Assembly: GCA_910588215.1 (NCBI GenBank)
Contig: CAJUQJ010000022.1
Coordinates: 1 to 61,460 of the forward strand
Direction: 5' to 3'
From: an uncultured Lachnospiraceae bacterium
Lineage (GTDB): Bacteria > Bacillota > Clostridia > Lachnospirales > Lachnospiraceae
DNA length: 61,460 bases
Each line of letters starts with the position of its first letter. The first letter of the stretch is position 1. Made by a program: the position numbers and the translations under genes. The notes below the pieces were generated by a model. The model made no database searches. It was not told the DNA's origin and saw only the letters and a list, made by a program, of their open reading frames with translations. Positions 50,315 to 58,053 of this stretch are shown here, piece after piece.

Positions 50315-50977
50315 ATGACGATCAACACCGAAGATCTGTTAAACAGTATACTGGAAAGTCTCGACCGAATCGAGTATATCAGATCCAATGATATTCCTAA
50401 TATCGATCTGTATATGGATCAGGTCACTACTTTTATGGAGTCCCATCTGAAACACTCGACAAGGAATCCTGACGAAGATAAGATCTTGACCAAAACAATG
50501 ATCAATAATTACGCGAAGAATAATCTGCTTCCGCCTCCAATCAGAAAGAAATATTCCAAAGAACATGTGATGCTTCTTATTTTCATTTATTATTATAAGG
50601 GCATCCTCTCTATCAACGACATACAGCAGTTGCTGCACCCAATCACTTCTAAGTTCTTTGATACAAGCGGAGAATATGCTCTGGAGAATATCTATGAAGA
50701 AGCTTTTGGTCTGGAAAAGGAGCAGATTGATATCATGAAGACCGATATTATGGACAAATTCAGAAGATCGGAACAGACTTTTCAAGATGCACCACAAAAA
50801 GATCGGGACTTTCTGCAGACATTTGCTTTCATCTGTATGTTAAGCTTTGATGTCTATGTAAAGAAGCTGCTGATCGAGAAAATGATAGACGGAATGCGGA
50901 AGAATACATCTGGAAGCGGGGATAAGAAGGCAAGAACTAAGACGGAGGGGAAAAATGGTGCCGGAACAGATCTTTGA
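50315..50977 (+). CDS. DUF1836 family protein
   Basis: This 220-residue protein has the DUF1836 pattern (LTKTMINNYAKNNLLPPPIR, KKYSKEHVMLLIFIYYYKGI, LSINDIQQLLHPI), which resembles a MerR-like helix-turn-helix region and suggests DNA binding. The C-terminal third is helical with a lysine-rich end. It overlaps the TRIC gene by 23 bases. GGGGG lies 6 bases before the ATG. No function is established. Confidence 0.88.
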   Translation: MTINTEDLLNSILESLDRIEYIRSNDIPNIDLYMDQVTTFMESHLKHSTRNPDEDKILTKTMINNYAKNNLLPPPIRKKYSKEHVMLLIFIYYYKGILSINDIQQLLHPITSKFFDTSGEYALENIYEEAFGLEKEQIDIMKTDIMDKFRRSEQTFQDAPQKDRDFLQTFAFICMLSFDVYVKKLLIEKMIDGMRKNTSGSGDKKARTKTEGKNGAGTDL

Positions 50978-51611
50978 TATTGTATTCTACATGGAAATCA
51001 TCGGGACCATTGCATTCGCGGCATCCGGTGCGATGGTCGGCATCGATCGGGGAATGGATGTGTTCGGCGTGTGTGTACTAGGCGTAGTCACCGCAGTGGG
51101 CGGTGGGATGACAAGAGACATGATCCTCGGGAACATACCGGGCGCCCTGGTAAGACCGGTCTACGTCCTGGTCGCTGTCGCCACCGCTCTGCTGGTCTTC
51201 CTCGTCCTGTACTTTAAGCACAATCTCCTGCAGGGCAAACCCGGCATACTGTATGACCGGGCAATGTTTGTCATGGATTCCGCCGGACTGGGCATCTTCA
51301 CCGTAATGGGTGTTTTGACCGGTATTCAGAATGGATATCCCGATAATACGTTCCTGCTGGTCTTTCTAGGCACCCTGACGGGTGTGGGCGGCGGGCTTCT
51401 GCGAGATATCATGGCCGGTATACCGCCCTATATCTTTGTTAAGCATATCTATGCCTGTGCCTCTGTCGTAGGCGCTTTATGCTGTGTATGGATCTATCGG
51501 GCATTCGGGCAGACTCTCTCTATGGTCATCGCTTCCCTGCTTGTGATATTGATCAGGTTCCTCGCCGCCTATTTCCACTGGAATCTGCCCCATATCAAAC
51601 ATAACATTTGA
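50955..51611 (+). CDS. TRIC-type cation channel family protein
   Basis: This 218-residue membrane protein has seven hydrophobic segments in two repeats. Each repeat carries the signature glycine block: AVGGGMTRDMILG (near 50) and GVGGGLLRDIMAG (near 135). Bacterial TRIC proteins form homotrimeric potassium-permeable channels. The GGAGGGG in the end of DUF1836 is its ribosome site. Confidence 0.93.
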   Translation: MVPEQIFDIVFYMEIIGTIAFAASGAMVGIDRGMDVFGVCVLGVVTAVGGGMTRDMILGNIPGALVRPVYVLVAVATALLVFLVLYFKHNLLQGKPGILYDRAMFVMDSAGLGIFTVMGVLTGIQNGYPDNTFLLVFLGTLTGVGGGLLRDIMAGIPPYIFVKHIYACASVVGALCCVWIYRAFGQTLSMVIASLLVILIRFLAAYFHWNLPHIKHNI

Positions 51612-51636
51612 TGTCGGAAACATTTTTACTAATCTG

Positions 51637-52662
51637 TCACTTAGATTTTCCTGCCGCTTTCTGTGCATAAGTTGTGTCTACCAGGTCGGCATAAGGTACA
51701 CGTCCATCCAGTTCTCCGGCCTCTTCCAGAATGTTCTGCAGGAGGGTGAAACTGTCCTCCTCAAAGATCAGGTCGCTTTTCCATGTGTCCTGCGCCGCAT
51801 AACGCTCCACGATCGTGGTAATGGTAGCCAGATCGGTTTCCTCGAACTGCGGCGCTATCACTTTGGCAATCTCTTCCGGAGAATGAGACCGCACATAATC
51901 CATACCCTTCTGTAAAGCATTGGTAAACGACTGAATAATGTCCGGATTCTGCTCAATATAACTCTTCTTCGCAGAGAATGCCGTGTATGGCACATAACCC
52001 GAATCTTTTCCTAAAGACGCCACAACATAGCCGTCACCTTTCGCCTCCAACGAAGTCGCATGAGGCTCAAATTCGACGGTGAAATCGGCCTGGCCGCCTG
52101 AAAAAGCTGCTGCCGTGGAACCGAAGTCGATGCTCTGGTCGATGGCCAGATCTGCCGCCGGGTCGATGCCGTTTTTCTTCAAGATATACTCGAATACCAT
52201 TTCCGGCATACCGCCTGCTCTTCCTCCCAGCACATTCTTACCCTTCAGCATATCCCAGCCAAAGTCATCAATAGGTTCTCTGGATACCAGAAAGTTACCG
52301 GCACGCTGGGTCAGCTGCGCAAAATTGACCGCATGATCGGATGCACCTTCCTTGTAGGTATAGATTGTACTCTCGCTACCCATGAAACCGATATCTGCTT
52401 CGCCTGTCAGCAGAGCCGTCATCGTCTTATCGGCTCCGAAACCCGTTACCAGCGTCAGATCGATCCCCTCTTTGGCAAAATACCCCTCTTCAATCGCTAC
52501 GTACATGGGCGCATAGAAAATGGAATGGGCCACCTCATTAAGCACAACGGGTACGTTGTCCCCTTTGCCGCCTTTGTCATTCCCATCTTCCTGCGTCCCA
52601 CAGCCGCAGAGGGATCCCATGATCATAATGATCGTGAGGAACAGACAGAATAATTTCTTCAT
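51637..52662 (-). CDS. NMT1/THI5-like ABC substrate-binding lipoprotein, orphan
   Basis: This 341-residue lipoprotein has a type II signal peptide with lipobox SLCGC (about 17-21). The binding domain (VVLNEVAHSIFYAPMYVAIE, ADIGFMGSESTIYTYKEG) is of the SsuA/NMT1 type, which binds sulphonates, nitrate, pyrimidine precursors or similar. No ATPase or permease is adjacent. The ATG at 52662 follows GGGGAG. Confidence 0.9.
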   Translation of the reverse strand: MKKLFCLFLTIIMIMGSLCGCGTQEDGNDKGGKGDNVPVVLNEVAHSIFYAPMYVAIEEGYFAKEGIDLTLVTGFGADKTMTALLTGEADIGFMGSESTIYTYKEGASDHAVNFAQLTQRAGNFLVSREPIDDFGWDMLKGKNVLGGRAGGMPEMVFEYILKKNGIDPAADLAIDQSIDFGSTAAAFSGGQADFTVEFEPHATSLEAKGDGYVVASLGKDSGYVPYTAFSAKKSYIEQNPDIIQSFTNALQKGMDYVRSHSPEEIAKVIAPQFEETDLATITTIVERYAAQDTWKSDLIFEEDSFTLLQNILEEAGELDGRVPYADLVDTTYAQKAAGKSK

Positions 52663-52742
52663 ACTTCTCCCCAAGTCCTGTTTGCACATTTACTATAGAC
52701 TATGCGGGAGACCGTAAGCGGTGACAATATTGAATCAAATAT

Positions 52743-52795
52743 CTCGCGGCAGTCGCCAAATGTCTGCAGGCAGCCACTTGGCGCGTTGCTCGCGG
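52743..52795 (+). repeat. 53-bp REP-like palindromic repeat, copy 2
   Basis: It is 51/53 identical to 3653-3705 and in the same orientation. It lies upstream of the ABC lipoprotein and downstream of the DUF3006-like gene. Both copies are followed by an AATAAA-like sequence. Confidence 0.85.
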
Positions 52796-52833
52796 TAATA
52801 AATTCTCCAATCAGGAAATGTCCCCGTTACCTA

Positions 52834-53013
52834 TCATGCATCCTCCATAATTTCATACTGCATCATCTCATACAATAATTTCGTTCCCTCCATGATCTCC
52901 GGTGGAAGCAGCGCTCTAGCAACCAGTTTCGTCTCTTCACTCTCTACATCGATTCGCCGCAGATTCGCATAATCTCCGTCAATGCTGACCACGATATACT
53001 GAAATGTATTCAA
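52834..53013 (-). CDS. DUF3006-like small protein after sigF
   Basis: The TTG start at 53013 is 7 bases after GGAGGTG. The 59 residues (YIVVSIDGDYANLRRID..., then LPPEIMEGTKLL) fit the short beta-barrel DUF3006 pattern: an IDGDYA motif and a later P-x-x-x-x-EG. It follows sigF by 73 bp and may be part of the same transcript. Function unknown. Confidence 0.65.
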   Translation of the reverse strand: MNTFQYIVVSIDGDYANLRRIDVESEETKLVARALLPPEIMEGTKLLYEMMQYEIMEDA

Positions 53014-53086
53014 TCTTGCACCTCCATTCCTTTCCTGCCACAATTTTTCATGCAAATATCGCTCCGCATATGCTGTTGCTATTCTA

Positions 53087-53863
53087 TCACACTTCCTGTC
53101 TCATCCGCAACAGGATACGTTTCTCCATCCGACTCACCTGCACTTGGCTGATTCCCATATACTTCGCGACCTCCACCTGTGTCTTATTCTGAAAATACCG
53201 CATACTGATTAATTCTCTTTCCTTATCCTCCAAACCTCCCAGAAGCTGTTCCAACAGCATATGATTCAAGACCTGCTCTTTTTCTGTGTCTTCACAGATA
53301 CCTCCCGTATTTACGATCGTCTGTCCCACGCTGGAATATCCTGCGCCACCGGCTCCTCCGACTACCTGATCGACCAGATAGATCTCATTTCCGTCTGACT
53401 GATACACGGATTTATAGATGGATTCCACCTCCACGTTGGCATCCAGCGCCATTACGATATCCTCTTTGCTCAGTCCGGTTGCCTCCGACAATTCCTTAAG
53501 CGTTGCCTCTCTTCCATATTCCTTTAAGATCCGCTCGGCCGCCTGTCTGATCTTCCAGCCGTTTTCCTTCAGTGTCCTGCTGACCTTCACCATACCATCA
53601 TCCCTCAAGAAACGCTTGATCTCTCCCTGGATCATTGGAACAGCATATGTGGAAAACCGCACTTCATAGCTTAGATCAAACTTGTCTATCGCCTTCATCA
53701 ATCCGATACATCCTATCTGGAACAAGTCCTCCATATCATATCCTCGTCCCGCAAAGCGCTTCACAATATGACGGACCAGTCCCAGGTTTTCCTCGATCAG
53801 TGTCTCTCTTGCCCCTTTATCTCCTGCCTGTGATCGTTCGATTAATACGGCAGTCTCTTCCAT
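53087..53863 (-). CDS. sigF: Forespore RNA polymerase sigma factor SigF
   Basis: This 258-residue sigma factor has region 2 (LVRHIVKRFAGRGYDMEDLF, then FSTYAVPMIQGEIKRFLRDD) and region 4 (LISMRYFQNKTQVEVAKYMG, then SQVQVSRMEKRIL). It directs early forespore transcription and is held inactive by SpoIIAB. It is the third gene of the spoIIA operon, 3 bases after spoIIAB. Confidence 0.97.
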   Translation of the reverse strand: MEETAVLIERSQAGDKGARETLIEENLGLVRHIVKRFAGRGYDMEDLFQIGCIGLMKAIDKFDLSYEVRFSTYAVPMIQGEIKRFLRDDGMVKVSRTLKENGWKIRQAAERILKEYGREATLKELSEATGLSKEDIVMALDANVEVESIYKSVYQSDGNEIYLVDQVVGGAGGAGYSSVGQTIVNTGGICEDTEKEQVLNHMLLEQLLGGLEDKERELISMRYFQNKTQVEVAKYMGISQVQVSRMEKRILLRMRQEV

Positions 53864-53866
53864 CGG

Positions 53867-54355
53867 CTATTCCTCTATGGCAATCCATGAACTGGTGCCA
53901 ATCTTTTTACACATCCTGACAACGGTTCCGCATCCAACCTCTGATTCCACCTCCAGATCGTCCATAAAGGCTTCCATAAAGGCAAATCCCATCCCTGACC
54001 GGTCCTGTTCCGGCTTGGAAGTATATAAAGGCTCCATCGCCATCCCTACATCCTCTATTCCGATCCCTCTGTCGGCTATCTCTACCTCCAGCACATCTCC
54101 CCTCAGCATACAGTCCATATATATTCTGTCTTCCATACTATTGCGGCTTTCATATCCGTGAAGAACCGCATTAGTCACGGCTTCGGAGATTGCCGTCTTC
54201 ACATCCGACATTTCCTCCAGCGTCGGGTTTAGCGGTGTGATAAACGCAGCAACCGTCATCCTTGCAAAAGACTCATTATCCGACAGTGCCGCAAATTCCA
54301 GGTGGATCCTATTTGTCACTTTATTATTGTTTCTCTTTTCAACAACCTCTATCAT
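53867..54355 (-). CDS. spoIIAB: Anti-sigma-F factor and kinase SpoIIAB
   Basis: This 162-residue GHKL kinase binds SigF and phosphorylates SpoIIAA. It has AISEAVTNAVLHGYE (N box), ADRGIGIEDVG (G1) and GMGFAFMEAFMD (G2). The ATG at 54355 is preferred over one at 54367 that overlaps the GGAGG of the repeat. The ribosome site is inside the short RBS-bearing repeat. Confidence 0.97.
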   Translation of the reverse strand: MIEVVEKRNNNKVTNRIHLEFAALSDNESFARMTVAAFITPLNPTLEEMSDVKTAISEAVTNAVLHGYESRNSMEDRIYMDCMLRGDVLEVEIADRGIGIEDVGMAMEPLYTSKPEQDRSGMGFAFMEAFMDDLEVESEVGCGTVVRMCKKIGTSSWIAIEE

Positions 54356-54360
54356 CTTAT

Positions 54361-54387
54361 CCTCCATTCCGAAGCGTTACAAATTCT
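54361..54387 (-). repeat. Short RBS-bearing repeat before spoIIAB
   Basis: AGAATTTGTAACGC followed by TTCGGAATGGAGG, nearly the same as 22918-22944 and 2434-2460. It fills most of the spoIIAA-spoIIAB gap. Confidence 0.85.
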
Positions 54388-54393
54388 TTCTAT

Positions 54394-54705
54394 TCACCCT
54401 TTTGCAATGATCTCAACGATATCCTGTAATCCCGACAGCAACAATATCCTCCTGATCCTGTTATCCGCGTTGATCGCATAGACCTTACCTCCAAAGCAGG
54501 CAATCTTCTTATAGCGCCCCAATATAATACCGATTCCCGAACTGTCCATGAAGGTTGTCCGCTCAAAGTCAAACACAATATTCCCTACCTTTTTCGTCAT
54601 AATATAACGATCCGCTTTCGTACTTATGTCAACCGATTTGTGATGATCTATTTCATCGGGAAGTCTTATCATAAGGTAATTGTCGATCACTTTAAAATCA
54701 TCCAT
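54394..54705 (-). CDS. spoIIAA: Anti-anti-sigma factor SpoIIAA
   Basis: This 103-residue STAS-domain protein frees SigF by binding SpoIIAB when unphosphorylated. The phosphorylation site lies in FMDSSGIGIILGR (about 52-64). GGAGGAG from the repeat element precedes the ATG at 54705. It is the first gene of the operon. Confidence 0.97.
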   Translation of the reverse strand: MDDFKVIDNYLMIRLPDEIDHHKSVDISTKADRYIMTKKVGNIVFDFERTTFMDSSGIGIILGRYKKIACFGGKVYAINADNRIRRILLLSGLQDIVEIIAKG

Positions 54706-54711
54706 ACTTCT

Positions 54712-54810
54712 CCTCCATTCCGAAGCGTTTATGCTGAAGAATACGGTCAGAATCTCAAATTCCGCCCTGCGCTCAGGGAGTTTGGGACGCTTCAGCGCAA
54801 ACTCCCGCTC
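54712..54810 (-). repeat. Long RBS-bearing repeat before spoIIAA
   Basis: On the minus strand: GGGAGTTTG...CAAACTCCC hairpin, AGGGCGGAATTTGAGATTC, then AAACGCTTCGGAATGGAGG. The layout matches the element before the LacI gene at 11387-11464. Confidence 0.75.
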
Positions 54811-55125
54811 AAAAAATCAGCACATCATTGTGCTCTTTCGCACTAATACCCGTGCATATTGCAAACTTGCCTGCGATACTGCTTAACACGAAAAGGACAT
54901 GGCCTTCACCATGTCCTTTTCTTTCGTATCTTTATGATCTTTATCTTCCTTAAAATCCAGTATTCTAGTATAACCCACATTAGTTACCGCTGCCTTACGC
55001 ACAGGATAAATTGTCATGTGCAAGGCGGTTGAATGAGGCGATGCCGGTAGCATCGTCGATTGAAGTAGGCGCGGCAGATGGAAATATAGACAAGTGAAAG
55101 ATGTGGCTAATTAGTGCTGGTTATA
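54811..55125. other. Region between the spoIIA operon and the TPR gene
   Basis: The 315 bp hold a terminator and nearly the whole of a 165-bp MITE-like element. I could not find a convincing sigma-H promoter for spoIIA, which would be expected here from Bacillus. Confidence 0.6.
54891..54920 (-). terminator. Terminator of the FapA-folC-TPR operon
   Basis: AAAAGGACATGG pairs with CCATGTCCTTTT across six bases; T runs lie on both sides. Confidence 0.9.
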
Positions 55126-55129
55126 CTAG
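54965..55129. mobile_element. MITE-like element, 165 bp, CTAG ends
   Basis: The ends are CTAGTATAACC on the left and GGTTATACTAG on the right. Next to the ends lie CACATTAGTTA and TAATTAGTG-type inverted blocks. The centre has GGCGATGC...GCATCGTC, and GGAAATATAGAC lies to the right, as GGAAAATAGAC does in the 39499 element. It has no coding capacity. The right-hand CTA forms the stop codon (TAG) of the TPR gene. Confidence 0.8.
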
Positions 55130-56544
55130 TCCTCGGTTCCCATCTCTTCCAAATATCCTTCGGATCTGTTCGCCTTCTCCGTACCCGGGAACAATTCGAT
55201 CACTTGTCGGTAAGCCTCTCTCGCCTTCTCCATATCACCGCTGCGATAATAAGAGTTCGCCAGATTATAAAGTGCATCCCCATTCGCAGCGTCATACTTG
55301 AATGCCTTCTCCAAATTAGGGATCGCATCATCATAGTTCTCCTGCCGGAACGCTTCATAACCGTCATCATAATATGCCTTCGACACACTCGGCCCCACCA
55401 ACGCCAGAAGCGTATTGTAAAGGCTCTCAAAGGATTCCGAATTATCAACGGTCTCCTCGGCCCCTTCCTGCACGATCTCCTCCAGATGGTCGGCTACCAC
55501 TGTAACTTCTTCCGGATTGGTCAGATAAGCATCTGCTGCCTTCAACAGGCTCTCCACCGACCGAAGCTTACCGTCCGTGCCCAAATATGCTTCCAGATCC
55601 TGCTGCAGATCTTCACCGCGCTGCGTCAGTTCATTCACCTGAAGCTGCAGCTCATCGATCGTAGCAGTCTTGGCATCCGACATTTCACTCACCTTGCGCA
55701 GCTGCTCATCTATATCGGCCCGGGAAGCCTGTATCCTGGCCGGCAGAATCAGAAATACCGCGATAGCAAGACCGATAATGATCCCGATACCAAGATTTAA
55801 CAGCGATGTAACACCCTTGCCTTCTCTGATATTGACCGGCTGGATGATCGTCTCATTACCACTCTGATACTTGACAACATCCTCCGACCGCTGCTTCTTC
55901 CTGGAACTTGGCTTAACGCCGTCCTCCGGCAGCAGCATCTCGTCCACTTCTTTCAGATAGCGCTGTGTCACCGTGTTATTCGTATCTATCTCACAGCATT
56001 TGGTCAGTTCTCTTCTGGCCTTATCCCATTCCTCATTGTTGATATACAAAAGAGCCAGCAGCTGATGCGCTCTGATGAATCTGGGATTTAACGATAATAC
56101 CTTCTTCAGCTGGATAACCGCCAGATCCAGGCTGTCCTGATTACAGTACGTCAATGCCTGATTATATTTCTTGATCGTCTGGTTAATCGTGTCCAGCCGA
56201 TTCTGATTCGTCTGGATCATATCGATATAATCATCCGCTATGTTCTTCTTCGGTCTTAGATTCTTACTGATCACCCACTCACTGAGTGCCGCTACTACTT
56301 CTCCTGTCTCAAAATATACCAGGCCCAACAGATTTCGAGCCTCCACATTGTTTTTATTAAATTTCAAGCTCTGCCGCAAACTGGTGATCGCACCTGTCAG
56401 ATCCCTGACGTTTGCCCTCTCCAACCCTTCATTGTAAAAACGGTTGGAAATATATATGATCTTCTTATACAGGGCTACATCGGCACCACAGTTCGTACAA
56501 AAATCATGCTCGGACAGACTACATCCACACTGATAACAAATCAT
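55126..56544 (-). CDS. Zinc-ribbon, TPR and coiled-coil membrane protein
   Basis: This 472-residue protein has an N-terminal zinc ribbon (CYQCGCSLSEHDFCTNCG, 3-20), two to four TPR repeats (about 30-205), one membrane segment (about 247-268), a coiled coil (about 272-315) and a final TPR pair (about 405-465). It is probably an assembly or scaffolding protein with parts on both sides of the membrane. The stop codon is part of the MITE end, so the original C-terminus may have been longer. It is the last gene after FapA, folC and a 53-codon gene. Confidence 0.85.
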   Translation of the reverse strand: MICYQCGCSLSEHDFCTNCGADVALYKKIIYISNRFYNEGLERANVRDLTGAITSLRQSLKFNKNNVEARNLLGLVYFETGEVVAALSEWVISKNLRPKKNIADDYIDMIQTNQNRLDTINQTIKKYNQALTYCNQDSLDLAVIQLKKVLSLNPRFIRAHQLLALLYINNEEWDKARRELTKCCEIDTNNTVTQRYLKEVDEMLLPEDGVKPSSRKKQRSEDVVKYQSGNETIIQPVNIREGKGVTSLLNLGIGIIIGLAIAVFLILPARIQASRADIDEQLRKVSEMSDAKTATIDELQLQVNELTQRGEDLQQDLEAYLGTDGKLRSVESLLKAADAYLTNPEEVTVVADHLEEIVQEGAEETVDNSESFESLYNTLLALVGPSVSKAYYDDGYEAFRQENYDDAIPNLEKAFKYDAANGDALYNLANSYYRSGDMEKAREAYRQVIELFPGTEKANRSEGYLEEMGTED

Positions 56545-56557
56545 CTATGCCAATCCC

Positions 56558-56719
56558 CTATTCTAATTCCGACTCTATCTCTGCCTTCTTCGCTTCTTTC
56601 ACAATCTTGACCATCAGATCGGCCATGTCTGTCAGATCCTGATTATAAATCGCTTCTTCCGCATCCTCAACCTCTAAACTGGGATGAAATTTCTTCAATT
56701 CTTCTTCAAAATTAATCAC
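56558..56719 (-). CDS. 53-residue acidic protein overlapping folC
   Basis: A GTG start, 7 bases after AAGGAGG, opens a frame of 53 codons (INFEEELKKFHPSLEVEDAE, then DLTDMADLMVKIVKEAKK). It overlaps the end of folC by 8 bases and ends 13 bases before the TPR gene. The protein is acidic and helical. The strong ribosome site and exact fit between neighbours make it a likely real gene. I do not recognise a family. Confidence 0.7.
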   Translation of the reverse strand: MINFEEELKKFHPSLEVEDAEEAIYNQDLTDMADLMVKIVKEAKKAEIESELE

Positions 56720-58034
56720 GCCGAGGCCTCCTTAAAAGGGCTTTGATCTCACCCACCAAATATAATGAACCGACAATATACACCATGTCCTCGTCATCTT
56801 TATCCAGCACAAGCTCACAAAAAGCCCTGTCCAGATTCTTGTAAGCCTTGCAGCTGAATCCTGTATACCGTCTGTAGGAATCTTCCAATTTCATGAGCGG
56901 CAGGCCGCGCTCATCAGTAAGCGCCACCAGACCGATCGTTTCAAACAGGCCGGACAGAGCAAGCGCCTCTATCGCCGCCTGGTATTTCTTATCTCTCACA
57001 ACAGAATATAATAACTTCCTCTTCCCCTGACAGGGATGTGATCTTACCGTCTCCAGAAATGCCTGTATCCCGTCTATATTATGGGCGCCGTCCACATACA
57101 CATGCGGCAGAACTTCTTCCATCCTTCCCTCCCAGACCATCTTCCGGATACCGGCCTGCATCACTGAAGATGTTATCCGCTCATCTTGCAGAAGAAAAGC
57201 AGCCCTGACTGCCAACGCCGCATTCTCCACCTGATAGACTGCAGGCGTGACCACAGTAAAACCAATATAATCATAATAGTTTATATGAAGAGAAAAATCA
57301 ATTGTTTTATTCCGAATCTTTATTTCTTTTATCGCCTGTTTTTGCAGGGGAAACGTTTTTGCTCCCACCTCAGCGGCACACGCTTCAATCTGCTCTGTCA
57401 CCTCACTGCATCTGTCCGGGTAGACCACCGGAACCCCCGCCCGCATAATGCCTGCCTTTTCATACGCTATAGACGGCAATGTATCTCCCAGATATTCCAT
57501 ATGGTCATACCCGATCGAAGTGATCACGCACAGTTCCTTATGCTGCACGGCGTTCGTGGCATCCAGCCTGCCGCCCAATCCCGTCTCCAGCACCACATAT
57601 TCCACATTCTTTTTTTCAAAAAAAAGCATCGCCATAAAAAAAAGAAATTCAAAGAAACTCGGATGGTACGATGCCTGCGCAAGCTCCGGGGGCAGTGCCG
57701 ATAGTTTCTCCCTGACGGTATGATACGCCTCCAGAAATTCTTCCTCCGTTGCCATCTTCCCCTCTGCCGCAAAACGCTCCCGCATCGTTACCAGATGAGG
57801 GGAGGTAAACATGCCTGCATGAATTCCCGCCTCCTGAAAGACCGAACACAAATAAGCACAAACGGAACCTTTTCCGTTTGTGCCTGCCACGTGAATGATC
57901 TTGCATTCCTGCGCCGGATTGCCAAGATGCTTAAGGAATCTGACTGTCTCCTTCATGCTGCTCTTTCCGGTGAACTTCGGAATACTGTTAATATAGCGCT
58001 CTGCTTCCTCATAAATACATGTCCGCGTGTTCAT
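56712..58034 (-). CDS. folC: Bifunctional folylpolyglutamate/dihydrofolate synthase
   Basis: This 440-residue Mur-ligase-family enzyme adds glutamate to folates and may make dihydrofolate. It has the P-loop HVAGTNGKGSVCAYL (about 45-59), FTSPHLVTMRERF, TGLGGRLDATN and VDGAHNIDGIQ. The C-terminal stop lies inside the next gene's start region. No other folate gene is near. Confidence 0.96.
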   Translation of the reverse strand: MNTRTCIYEEAERYINSIPKFTGKSSMKETVRFLKHLGNPAQECKIIHVAGTNGKGSVCAYLCSVFQEAGIHAGMFTSPHLVTMRERFAAEGKMATEEEFLEAYHTVREKLSALPPELAQASYHPSFFEFLFFMAMLFFEKKNVEYVVLETGLGGRLDATNAVQHKELCVITSIGYDHMEYLGDTLPSIAYEKAGIMRAGVPVVYPDRCSEVTEQIEACAAEVGAKTFPLQKQAIKEIKIRNKTIDFSLHINYYDYIGFTVVTPAVYQVENAALAVRAAFLLQDERITSSVMQAGIRKMVWEGRMEEVLPHVYVDGAHNIDGIQAFLETVRSHPCQGKRKLLYSVVRDKKYQAAIEALALSGLFETIGLVALTDERGLPLMKLEDSYRRYTGFSCKAYKNLDRAFCELVLDKDDEDMVYIVGSLYLVGEIKALLRRPRRD

Positions 58035-58053
58035 ACTTGCACCTACTTCCCCA

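Noticed and set aside
49954..50388. 144-codon minus-strand frame with internal repeats
   Set aside because: It exists because the 96-bp tandem repeat is open on both strands; no ribosome site and it overlaps the start of DUF1836.
54811..54960. Sigma-H promoter for the spoIIA operon
   Set aside because: Expected from Bacillus, but no AGGA-spacer-GAAT pair with correct spacing was found; repeats and the terminator occupy most of the region.
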